DNA of 64,000 bases, taken from contig QKWP01000242.1 in NCBI GenBank assembly GCA_003550325.1, positions 107,936-171,935 of the forward strand, written 5' to 3'. The DNA comes from Gigaspora rosea. Its lineage: Eukaryota; Glomeromycota; Glomeromycetes; Diversisporales; Gigasporaceae. Shown in pieces: positions 8,585-15,613 of this stretch (the first letter of the stretch is position 1; every line of letters starts with the position of its first letter). The position numbers were made by a program, and so were the translations under genes. The notes below the pieces were generated by a model. The model saw nothing but the letters and a program-made list of their open reading frames with translations, was not told the DNA's origin and did not search any database.

Positions 8585-9985
8585 TTACTTTGGTGTTGTT
8601 TTTGTTGTTTCGATAATTGCTTTTTCTTTTCTTTCAGGTTTTTCTTCTCTTTTGTCTTCTTTGACATTGTTGAATCTTCTTTTTTGGTTGTTGTTATTTC
8701 TCCTGAAGATTCCTTTGGAATTGTTTCTTCTGAAATTTCCTCGTGAGTTGTTATTTCTTCTATAATTGTTGCTTCCTTTTGAGAATTTGTTATAACTTTC
8801 TTTTGTATTATGGATCATTGGAGTTGGTCCTCTTGCAAATTTTCCTCCATAACTGTTTTTGTTACTTTCTTTGCAATTTTTGGTATGATAAGGTCTTTCT
8901 CTTCTACACCATTTGCAGTATTGTACTTTGAATACAATTTGACCATTTCTTCCTCTTTCAGTTTTAATTCTGTTGAAGTTATTATGTCCTTTGAGTTTTG
9001 GACAGTTTCTTTTGTAATGACCAGGTTGGTTGCATAAGTAGCATTTAAATGTAGTTTCATTTGAAGTTTGCACGTTGTTAAATTTAATAGATCTTTTTGG
9101 ATCTTTATAATGAGATATTTTTAGGTTTCCTGTTATCGATTTGGTTAGTCTTTCTGATAAGAATTGAGCATCTGCTGCTTTAAAGAATTCGGTTCTATTT
9201 CTTGGTTTTGGTTCCATTGATGCAATGTGTTGCATTATTTTTGGTGGCATTTTTGATAATAAGAACATATATTCTCCTCCGTAGAAGTTATTTGCCCATT
9301 GCCAGTTTGATATTTGTAGTAATTTTTTATATTTGTTGATTTGGTTTCTCATTCCATTATCATTGTTATAATCAAGATTTTTGTTAAAGTCGAAATTCCA
9401 TAAGTCTTTTTGACTTGTTTGTTGTATTGAATCGACTAGGAATGCATTATCGAATACTTCTCTGAATCCTTTTTGTTCAGTTCCAGCGTGTATAGCAGGT
9501 GTACATCTTGCTGCTGCATCAGTTGCTGTTTGATCAAATGCTCCTGCATATGCATGATTTGAATCGATTGGATAATTGTTGACATCTTTCAGTGCTGCTA
9601 CTAAAGCTTGGTCGTTGTTAATATCACTTCTCCAATAGCAGTTTATATTTCCAATTTCTGCATCGAATATTTCTAATGCTGTTCCTTTTAATTTTGTTCT
9701 TACGATTGCTAGTACTTGCATTATAAATTCTGTTGACCATCTTGTATATGGTGCTGCTGCTAGTCCAGTGGTAGTTACTGTTTCATCTACTTGGGTATAT
9801 CCTACTTTTGGATTTCCTGAGAATCTTCCAAATATCATAATATCTTTTATTCCGAATATTGTAAATGCATTTTCTAATTGATTTCTCCATGGTCTGTATA
9901 ATTTGACGTCTCCGTCGAATTCTCCTATGTGTTCTCTGAATGCTGTTAGTTTTGGCCATCCGGGCTCTGGTCCAGGTTGTGCCAT
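8585..9985 (-). CDS. gag: Gag-like capsid/nucleocapsid protein with two zinc knuckles
   Basis: 466 codons from ATG at 9985, four bases after the upstream ORF stops. Residues 1-300 are a helical capsid-like region (early stretch HIGEFDGDVKLYRPWRNQLE, as in retrotransposon gag domains). A CCHC knuckle follows at 315-328 (CYLCNQPGHYKRNC, CX2CX4HX4C), with a second variant knuckle at 357-371 (CX2CX6HX4C). The C-terminus is rich in Asn, Arg and Lys (SRGNFRRNNSKGIFRR), suited to RNA binding. By family analogy it packages element RNA. About 200 bases of non-overlapping sequence separate it from the annotated protease start, so any Gag-Pro fusion route is not obvious. Confidence 0.88.
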   Translation of the reverse strand: MAQPGPEPGWPKLTAFREHIGEFDGDVKLYRPWRNQLENAFTIFGIKDIMIFGRFSGNPKVGYTQVDETVTTTGLAAAPYTRWSTEFIMQVLAIVRTKLKGTALEIFDAEIGNINCYWRSDINNDQALVAALKDVNNYPIDSNHAYAGAFDQTATDAAARCTPAIHAGTEQKGFREVFDNAFLVDSIQQTSQKDLWNFDFNKNLDYNNDNGMRNQINKYKKLLQISNWQWANNFYGGEYMFLLSKMPPKIMQHIASMEPKPRNRTEFFKAADAQFLSERLTKSITGNLKISHYKDPKRSIKFNNVQTSNETTFKCYLCNQPGHYKRNCPKLKGHNNFNRIKTERGRNGQIVFKVQYCKWCRRERPYHTKNCKESNKNSYGGKFARGPTPMIHNTKESYNKFSKGSNNYRRNNNSRGNFRRNNSKGIFRRNNNNQKRRFNNVKEDKREEKPERKEKAIIETTKTTPK

Positions 9986-9988
9986 TTT

Positions 9989-10408
9989 TTATTGTGGTAA
10001 TGGTATATGGTAGTTACACCTTGTAAATTTTAGCCAATTTTCTAGATTTCTAGATGTTCTATTAGCTAACTGCAATGCTGTAATAATTCTTGGTGTGTCT
10101 TGTAAGATCAGTACGTATAATAAATATATTGCTGTATCTTCTTCTGTTATTACAGTTCTTTTTTGAGATCTTATTGTTGCTGGTTGTCTCAGTGTTACGT
10201 GTTTTCCATTTTTTGTTACTACAAATCTATGTTCTGTTGTTTCAGTAATGTACTCAAATTTTCCTATTCTGGTTAATCTGTATTCGTGATGTTTTACGTA
10301 TTCTTGTAATTTTTCTTTTTGATCGTAGTTTAATGGGTCTGGATATTTTTTAAAGAATTGTTGAAATACTTGTATAAAGGTATTATTTCCTTTTTCTGCT
10401 ATATTCAT
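9989..10408 (-). CDS. Unknown 139-aa soluble protein upstream of gag
   Basis: ATG at 10408 overlaps the preceding stop as ATGA (10408-10405), an arrangement that suits termination-reinitiation on a shared transcript. The stop lies three bases before the gag ATG. The product is mixed alpha/beta and basic in its middle (GKHVTLRQPATIRSQKRTVI), without a signal peptide, membrane segment or cysteine motif. I do not recognise it. Its place between the membrane-protein cluster and gag suggests a structural or assembly role, which is inference only. Confidence 0.65.
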   Translation of the reverse strand: MNIAEKGNNTFIQVFQQFFKKYPDPLNYDQKEKLQEYVKHHEYRLTRIGKFEYITETTEHRFVVTKNGKHVTLRQPATIRSQKRTVITEEDTAIYLLYVLILQDTPRIITALQLANRTSRNLENWLKFTRCNYHIPLPQ

Positions 10409-10821
10409 TTATTTTCTTTTAGAAAATATTCTTTCTTTAAGTAAGGTGCTTTATCTAAGATTTCTTCTAGAAATTCTTTCGGTTCTTTAAATTTTCTTGC
10501 TTTTAATAATAGTGATGGATATCTAAATGTTGGTAAGATTCCTTGTAAGAATTGTGTTTTCAATTCTTTGTATACAAAGTATTCTGCTGCTTCGTTAGTA
10601 TTGATTAGTGCTTTTCTTTTTGTTGGTGATATGTCAGTTTTAATTATAATTTGGTTTGGTTCTTCTTTTTGGACAATTATTTCTTTTATGACTTCTTTTT
10701 CAACTATAACTTCAGTTGTTTTTAAGTTATTTTCTAATATTTTAGTTACTATTCCTTGGTAAGGTGCTTTTATTATTTGTTTCTTGATTTCTTCAATCTT
10801 TTCTTTATCTAGGAAGTTCAT
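10405..10821 (-). CDS. Unknown 138-aa Lys/Glu-rich protein
   Basis: ATG at 10821 lies inside the 3' end of the preceding 85-aa ORF, so the two overlap by 17 bases; its TGA overlaps the next ATG. The product is rich in Lys, Glu and Ile, with a coiled-coil-like stretch (VIVEKEVIKEIIVQKEEP) around residues 38-56 and a helical C-terminus ending KEYFLKENK. No membrane segment and no recognised domain. The overlapping stop-start arrangement on both sides is the main sign that it is a real, co-expressed gene. Confidence 0.62.
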   Translation of the reverse strand: MNFLDKEKIEEIKKQIIKAPYQGIVTKILENNLKTTEVIVEKEVIKEIIVQKEEPNQIIIKTDISPTKRKALINTNEAAEYFVYKELKTQFLQGILPTFRYPSLLLKARKFKEPKEFLEEILDKAPYLKKEYFLKENK

Positions 10822-11062
10822 TAATTTTTCTGATATTTTCTTTCTTGACTTGTACTATTGTGTATGATATTATTGATGCTATGTATACTATGGCTATGGT
10901 TACAATTAATAGTTGTATGGTTTGTATTAGGTATTCAAATGGTTTGTCAGATGCTGATAGTATTATGATGATGTTGTTCATCCAAGTTATAGATGCGTTT
11001 ATTGATGCTATGCTATTGTCAGTGGTTATGACAGTTATTTTGCTTTCTTGTTGTTTATCCAC
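10805..11062 (-). CDS. Small protein with two membrane segments, non-ATG start or readthrough
   Basis: The frame begins directly after an in-frame TAA that ends the 108-aa ORF (TAA AAA GTG GAT), so the longest version would start at GTG 11062-11060 or arise by readthrough. The first internal ATG is codon 28 (11 kb region, 10981), giving MNNIIIILSASDKPFEYL. Two hydrophobic stretches follow (residues about 28-35 and 46-70, LLIVTIAIVYIASIISY), then a basic tail (QVKKENIRKINELPR). It resembles a tiny viral membrane protein or viroporin in size and layout; that comparison is inference. The true start is undecided. Confidence 0.5.
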   Translation of the reverse strand: MDKQQESKITVITTDNSIASINASITWMNNIIIILSASDKPFEYLIQTIQLLIVTIAIVYIASIISYTIVQVKKENIRKINELPR

Positions 11063-11065
11063 TTT

Positions 11066-11392
11066 TTATAATTCTGTTCTGATTTGTCTAACTTGTTCAG
11101 CAATTCTAGCATCGTCAGCTTGTTGTTTCTGTATTTTGAATTCGTTATTTTTGTTTTTAAGTTGTTTAGCTTTATATATTATTGCTATTGCTGATGTGAT
11201 TATTAGTGTTCCTAATATTGCTAGTGTTTCAATTACGTTACTATCTTGAAAGTATTGTGGTGTTTGAGTAATTGTAGGTGTTGAGGTTGGTGTTGATGTT
11301 TGAGTTATCAATGATGTTGATATTGATATGACTGTTGATAATATTGTTGATACTACTGTACTTGGTGTTATAGATATTTGTATTACTGACAT
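11066..11392 (-). CDS. 108-aa single-pass membrane protein with Thr/Ser/Pro-rich ectodomain
   Basis: ATG at 11392, six bases after the previous ORF. Residues 1-50 are rich in Thr, Ser, Pro and Ile (STPTSTPTITQTP), a likely O-glycosylated extracellular part. A membrane segment spans about residues 55-75 (TLAILGTLIITSAIAIIY), followed by a Lys/Gln-rich cytoplasmic tail. The layout and the TPT...TQTP...DxN sequence before the membrane segment resemble those of the 133-aa protein at 12519-12920, so the two may be distant paralogues. It is in the same frame as the next ORF, separated by one TAA. Confidence 0.65.
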   Translation of the reverse strand: MSVIQISITPSTVVSTILSTVISISTSLITQTSTPTSTPTITQTPQYFQDSNVIETLAILGTLIITSAIAIIYKAKQLKNKNNEFKIQKQQADDARIAEQVRQIRTEL

Positions 11393-11398
11393 GTATCC

Positions 11399-11629
11399 TT
11401 AGAATATTCCTGTATTCTTTAGGTTATTTAGATTTGGTCCGTAAAGTAGTTGGTCAGTATCGTTAGCTATGATAGGTTGTCTTTTTCTTAACTTTTCTTT
11501 TTGTTTCTTTTGGACTTTGATCACGTGGATTATGTATATTAATGCTAATCCTCCGAATAATATTGTGACTATGGTTATGGTTCCGTATATTTCCAATAAT
11601 CGTAGTTGATTAGGATCTTTTTCAGACAT
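11399..11629 (-). CDS. 76-aa single-pass membrane protein
   Basis: ATG at 11629 lies three bases after the end of the basic proline-rich ORF. After a short polar N-terminus (MSEKDPNQLRLLEIY) comes one strong membrane segment (ITIVTILFGGLALIYIIHV, residues about 17-36), then a Lys/Arg-rich segment (QKKQKEKLRKRQ), which predicts N-out/C-in topology. No recognised family. It belongs to the run of small membrane proteins. Confidence 0.62.
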   Translation of the reverse strand: MSEKDPNQLRLLEIYGTITIVTILFGGLALIYIIHVIKVQKKQKEKLRKRQPIIANDTDQLLYGPNLNNLKNTGIF

Positions 11630-11632
11630 TAA

Positions 11633-11896
11633 TTATTTTCTTCGTTTAGGTATATATTTCTTTAGTTCAAGTGGTTTGAGTGGTGGTCTTGGTGGTGCCA
11701 AGTTGGGTGGTCTGTATCCTTGATTTAGTCTACGTTGTACGTCTTGGTCAATTATCACTTGATGTGGTAGCCTTTGTAGGTTCACAGGTGGTCTGACGTA
11801 TGGTATAACTGGTGGATTATTAATAGGTTGTTTTGGTAAGGTAGGTGTCCTATATTGGTAATTATATTGTGGTTTCTTTTTCTTTTGTCCAAACAT
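11633..11896 (-). CDS. 87-aa basic proline-rich protein
   Basis: ATG at 11896. Very rich in Pro, Lys, Arg, Gln and Tyr (MFGQKKKKPQYNYQYRTP; LAPPRPPLKPLELKKYIP), with no membrane segment. High charge and several PxxP stretches suggest a disordered nucleic-acid- or SH3-binding protein, possibly a minor virion or matrix-like component; that is inference from composition. It is the only clearly non-membrane member of the upstream cluster. Confidence 0.6.
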   Translation of the reverse strand: MFGQKKKKPQYNYQYRTPTLPKQPINNPPVIPYVRPPVNLQRLPHQVIIDQDVQRRLNQGYRPPNLAPPRPPLKPLELKKYIPKRRK

Positions 11897-11917
11897 ATAT
11901 TGTTGAGTTATTTTTAG

Positions 11918-12139
11918 TTAACAACAGCAAGTTGAGTCAGTGTTAAGGTATTGATCTGCTCCAGGTATGGTCTTGTTGACCTTCTTTTTATAGCGTTGGT
12001 GTTTACAACAGCAGTATAGTGATACTATAAATAGTAGTGCTATGAATATAGTAATAAGTTCTATGTATAATAGTTGTGTCGCTAGTGGATTGTTGTCAAA
12101 TGTTGTACAGTAAAGAGTTGTTGAGTTAGTTTCAGTCAT
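11918..12139 (-). CDS. 73-aa single-pass membrane protein with cysteine clusters
   Basis: ATG at 12139. A short N-terminal ectodomain with Asn-x-Thr (TETNSTTLYC) precedes a membrane segment (LLYIELITIFIALLFIVSLY, residues about 23-43). Right after it is CCCKH, and the protein ends TDSTCCC. Juxtamembrane and C-terminal Cys triplets are common palmitoylation sites in viral and cellular membrane proteins; that reading is inference. No family recognised. Confidence 0.62.
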   Translation of the reverse strand: MTETNSTTLYCTTFDNNPLATQLLYIELITIFIALLFIVSLYCCCKHQRYKKKVNKTIPGADQYLNTDSTCCC

Positions 12140-12155
12140 TAGTTATTGTGAGTCA

Positions 12156-12278
12156 TTAATTATTGATAAGCTTCTTGTATTGTTGATGGTGAATAATTAT
12201 AGATATTGTTATAGTGAATATAAGTATTGCTATAAGTAGTAATGTTGTACTAATTATTAATATTATTATTGTTATCAT
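12156..12278 (-). CDS. 40-aa membrane microprotein
   Basis: ATG at 12278-12276 opens 40 codons ending in TAA at 12158-12156. Nearly the whole product is one hydrophobic helix (LLLIAILIFTITISIII, residues about 13-29) with a short polar tail (HHQQYKKLINN). It overlaps the 3' end of the 65-aa ORF by 29 bases in another frame and ends just before the 73-aa ORF. Support is position, orientation and membrane character shared with its neighbours; AT-rich DNA can produce such ORFs by chance. Confidence 0.4.
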   Translation of the reverse strand: MITIIILIISTTLLLIAILIFTITISIIIHHQQYKKLINN

Positions 12279-12447
12279 CAGTTGTTCTAGATATTTCTAT
12301 TATTCCAGTATGTGTTTCTTTCCTTAAACAGGTGTATATCGTGAATAATATTCCAAATATTATTGTTGCTATGAGTACTATGAATAATATTAATGTTGGT
12401 ATGTTGTAATGTTTAATGTCGTTTATGTCCAAATGTAGATATGTCAT
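12250..12447 (-). CDS. 65-aa single-pass membrane protein
   Basis: ATG at 12447. After about 14 polar residues (MTYLHLDINDIKHY) there is one long membrane segment (IPTLILFIVLIATIIFGILF, residues about 16-36), then TCLRKETHTG and an Asn-rich tail. No recognised domain. Spacing to the flanking ORFs is about 70 bases upstream and a 29-base overlap downstream. Confidence 0.58.
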   Translation of the reverse strand: MTYLHLDINDIKHYNIPTLILFIVLIATIIFGILFTIYTCLRKETHTGIIEISRTTDDNNNNINN

Positions 12448-12518
12448 TCGTGGTATGAGTTTTGTAGCTATTTTTATACTTTTGTTTATAAGCTTTGTAA
12501 TTTCAAATTACATGTTGT

Positions 12519-12920
12519 TTATGGATATCCTTGGTAATCCGGTGGTCTAGATGTTTGGGTTGTGGCCAAATATTGTATTTGTTGTTTCAAGACTTTTGTA
12601 TTCCTTTTCTTTATACAGATTATGATTGTGATTACTATTGTTGATATAGCTATTGTTACAAGTTCAGCAACGAGTGTGTTTACAGCATTTGCATCAATAA
12701 AGTAGTTTGTTGATGGAGATTGTATTACAGTTTGAGTTGTAATTATAGTTGTTGGAGATGGTGCATTTGTTGGAGTTTGAGTAACAGTTATGACTGGTAC
12801 TGTGACGTTAATGTTTTGAGCTTTGACTATTTGTTGTATTGCAGCTATTAATAGTATAATGGTTATTGTAGTTATATTCTTTATTAATTTGGTAATCGTG
12901 ATTTGTAATATGTATCGCAT
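12519..12920 (-). CDS. 133-aa type I membrane protein with PPxY motif (envelope-like)
   Basis: First gene of the block, ATG at 12920. A signal-peptide-like N-terminus (ITIILLIAAIQQIVKAQ, cleavage likely near residue 34) leads into a Thr/Pro/Val-rich ectodomain (VTQTPTNAPSPTTIITTQ) containing NVT. One membrane segment follows (LVTIAISTIVITIIICI), then a basic stop-transfer (KKRNTK). The cytoplasmic tail ends in PPDYQGYP. PPxY is the late-domain motif that enveloped viruses use to recruit NEDD4/Rsp5-type ubiquitin ligases for budding, and also a trafficking signal in fungal membrane proteins. A secreted-then-anchored glycoprotein topped by PPxY is what a small envelope protein would look like; function is inferred. 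Confidence 0.62.
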   Translation of the reverse strand: MRYILQITITKLIKNITTITIILLIAAIQQIVKAQNINVTVPVITVTQTPTNAPSPTTIITTQTVIQSPSTNYFIDANAVNTLVAELVTIAISTIVITIIICIKKRNTKVLKQQIQYLATTQTSRPPDYQGYP

Positions 12921-14340
12921 TTGTTCAATAGTTCAATCTTTAGTGTCTGAGTTTCCAATATGGTTGTCTTGTCAGGTGATTGGCCTAATAGTGTCAATGT
13001 AAGGTTTTGTGTTAGCCTTTACAGCCTTAGTTTAGTTGGTTGTCAGATCAGGTTAGTCGGTATCTATCCTGTAGATCTCTTGCTAACTTCACTATGGTAC
13101 TTTCCCTCGTCTTGGTACTTGTATGAGTTGATTAAGCTCCAATTGCTCTATGACGATTATGCTTTTGCTTGAATAGATTTTGTATAGATAGTTTCGCGCT
13201 TGTATTCCTTTTAGTTGTGCCAACGGCGGATTTTACTTTCTTTTTAGTATGCCAATTCGTGGCTTCTTCTTTTCTGCTTTACTTTAATATAATCATATAT
13301 TTTTTATCTTCCAGTTTCTCTGGTTTCTTACTACTTTCTTGTAGTGTATTTAATAAGTTGAGTACAGTTTCAAGTTGGAACGGTTACTTGAGGTTCGTAG
13401 GTTGGCTATGCCTACTGTTTGCAGAGTTGGATAAGTTCTCTTAGGTATTACTTGTCGTCTTCAAAGGTTGAGCTTCCTTTCTTTCGATTTCAAAGTTGTT
13501 ATACAGGTTTTATTTATTCATTGATATATTTGCTTATTAGCATAGAAGGTTTTTATTCAATAGTTAATTCAGTATTTATTTATATAGGAGGAATAATTTG
13601 TAAAGTTATTTGCACAATAAGTTTCATTTTAATAAAATAATTTCTTTATTTAATAAAATAATCTGGACTTCGTTAGGTCCTTAAATAAGTTTATAATAAT
13701 ATGTTTGATATAATATGTGTGAAGTAATATTGTTCTTGTTCATTGTATTGTACTTGCGCCTTGCTAATACTTTGTTGAGTATTGTTTTTGCACGTTGGGT
13801 TGTCATTGTGGTATGCCAACGGCTTTTTACTTTGGAGAGTGTGTCAAGTTAATGATACTCTCTGGTAGTTGGTAATTAATTTTTACCAGTTGGTCGCTAT
13901 GTCAAATAGCTTTAAGTGCTTATTACTTTATGCACGTTTGGGCACTAATACGGTTCTTTCCATGTTTTTAATACATGTATTATACTAAGGGTGATTGTAT
14001 AAAGGTGTTTGGCGCCTTCTAAGGTCGCTCCTTATAAGTTTGTAAGTCTTGGGATAAGACCTTTTTGATTTGAAATGTAAGTATGTTTTTGTCAAGTCAA
14101 ATTAATGTGGCTAGTGTTTCAAAGGTAAAAAGCTATCGTATTTATACATTCGAGAAGTCTATAGCTAAAAGGTTTGTGCTATCTTGCTAAAAATACATTG
14201 TAAATACCATGACTAATTATTTACTATGACTATTATTATGACTAATTGTTTTGCTATGAATAATTTTTATCATTAAGAGTAATTTTTATATGATGATAAG
14301 ATTTCCCGTTACGGTAATTTCGATTTGGTATAGGTGTGTT
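12921..14340. other. Non-coding 5' leader/flank of the block
   Basis: About 1.4 kb without a convincing ORF on the coding (minus) strand, keeping the plus-strand T bias. On the minus strand CCGTTGGCA recurs near 13210 and 13810 within related sequence, and CCCAACGTGC occurs near 13790, echoing the PBS-like cores of the pol ORF. Promoter, 5' LTR or leader functions are likely here, but I cannot place LTR ends. Confidence 0.35.
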
Positions 14341-14345
14341 ACGAT

Positions 14346-14684
14346 CTAGGTAGCACATGTGTGATCGGAAAATGTTACGGGTGTGGTACCCTGTACACGC
14401 TGTTCGATGCATTGCCTCACGAAAATAATTGCGTCAGGCATCATTAGTCGGAGTGCATTGGAATCATGTTCGGCTGGATCGGAATTGATCAATTTTGCAC
14501 CAAGCTCATTAAAAATTTTAGTAATACATTTATAAAAAAATGCCCAGCTGATAATTTTGCTATAGAACTTGCTAACAACTAGGGCTAAACGTCGGCCTAA
14601 ATTCGACGCATCCGGTTCGGAAATTTGTGTACCCTCCCGTAAAAAATACTCAAGCTGTGGTAGATAACACCGATAAAGTAGCAT
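14346..14684 (-). CDS. Possible gene fragment, 112 aa, unknown
   Basis: 112 open codons from ATG at 14684 in a stretch with more G and C than its surroundings. Composition is protein-like (RRLALVVSKFYSKIISWAF; NELGAKLINSDPAEHDSNAL). I recognise no family. Part of it (LMMPDAIIF) is encoded by DNA that matches the terminal inverted repeat of the element at 15763-17091, so this may be transposon end sequence plus a fragment of an old coding region rather than a gene. Confidence 0.25.
   Translation of the reverse strand: MLLYRCYLPQLEYFLREGTQISEPDASNLGRRLALVVSKFYSKIISWAFFYKCITKIFNELGAKLINSDPAEHDSNALRLMMPDAIIFVRQCIEQRVQGTTPVTFSDHTCAT
14420..14446 (+). repeat. Isolated copy of the 15763-17091 element's right terminal repeat
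   Basis: These 27 bases match the right end of the element at 17065-17091 at 24 positions, in the same orientation, ending GGCATCATTA. No partner left end was found nearby, so this is a remnant or solo end. Confidence 0.5.
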
Positions 14685-14699
14685 TAAATATTAAACTGC

Positions 14700-15090
14700 A
14701 TCTCAAAGATACAACTCAGTCCGATTTAAGCAGCAGCAGCTAAAACTAACTTCGAATAAGCTGGTAATAGGACCACAATTTTTATATATGATCGGCATGT
14801 ACTTTAGTCAAGACAAAAACTGTTAAAGCAATAAAACATACAGGTCCGTTATGGTTAAATAAACCTCATACAATATATAAATATAGTACTATGTGATGCA
14901 ATATTTTGAAAATTAGGTGCAAATACCTTGCTAATAGGGAATCAAAAAAATAATTTAAGAAGTAATGTCATCTAGCCAAAATGTTGACTCTGATTTGAAT
15001 TACGTCAATCTGTGTTAAATTTTTTCGTAACGATAAGCATAGATCCGTGTTGTAAAATTGATAAGTATTTGCGACGAAGAGTCATACAGA
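14700..15090. other. AT-rich intergenic, nothing recognised
   Basis: About 390 bases of AT-rich sequence without ORF, RNA gene or clear repeat. Confidence 0.4.
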
Positions 15091-15093
15091 CCA

Positions 15094-15199
15094 ATTCATT
15101 TCAAGATTTTGTATTTCTACGGTCAGTGTAATTCAAAGACAACAATATTCATTTCAAGATTTTGTATTTCTACGGTCAGTGTAATTCAAAGACAACAAT
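15094..15199 (+). repeat. Perfect 53-bp tandem duplication
   Basis: Two adjacent copies (15094-15146, 15147-15199), identical as far as I can read, starting attcatttcaagattttg. This is a recent local duplication. Confidence 0.85.
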
Positions 15200-15613
15200 A
15201 TAAAAAATATAATAATAATGATCGTCGTCTATCTTAATCGATGCAAAAAACAAGTTGTTCGTTCGTATAGTTATATAATCTCATGCTACACATAAATATA
15301 ATGCATGTGATGTAATATACGTATGAAAATTAATTAGCGAATTTCACATTTTGTTGCATTGTCCAATTGGGTATGAGACTTGCGGGCAGTGCCCCCTAAT
15401 TTCTCCCAATTGGATAAAATGGATCACGCCACCCTAAGCACCGCCACAAGGTCAAAAAAAAGAAAGAAAAAACATTCAATTACCGCATTTTAAATTTATC
15501 GTTGTAAATATCTTTTCGGTTATACAGATACAAAGAGAAGCAAAAGCAAAATTTTCACAAAATTAAAATGTAATTTTTGAAATGAATAAAAAATCTGCTT
15601 AAATATTTATCTT

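Larger units (their letters stand above)
1..14340 (-). mobile_element. Large virus-like retroelement block (small membrane ORFs, gag, pro, Nfo-RT-RNase H, DDE transposase)
   Basis: About fifteen intron-less ORFs lie head-to-tail on the minus strand with gaps of a few bases or overlaps (for example 11896/11633, 11629/11399, 11392/11066, and an ATGA stop-start overlap at 10405-10408). Such packing is foreign to a fungal genome and typical of a virus or large transposon. Gag, protease, RT and RNase H identify a reverse-transcribing Ty3/gypsy-like core. The plus strand is strongly T-rich throughout, so the coding strand is A-rich, as in many retroelements. The right edge is placed near 14340, where this bias and the compact layout end. 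The left edge is outside the window. No LTR pair is visible. Whether the DDE transposase and the plus-strand gene at the left belong to the same element is inference. Confidence 0.7.

Noticed and set aside
97-9037. Many plus-strand ORFs of 60-134 codons across 0.1-13.6 kb (for example 7023-7331, 6642-6893, 10845-11249)
   Set aside because: They are shadows opposite real minus-strand genes; their Phe/Leu/Ser-rich composition reflects the T-rich strand.
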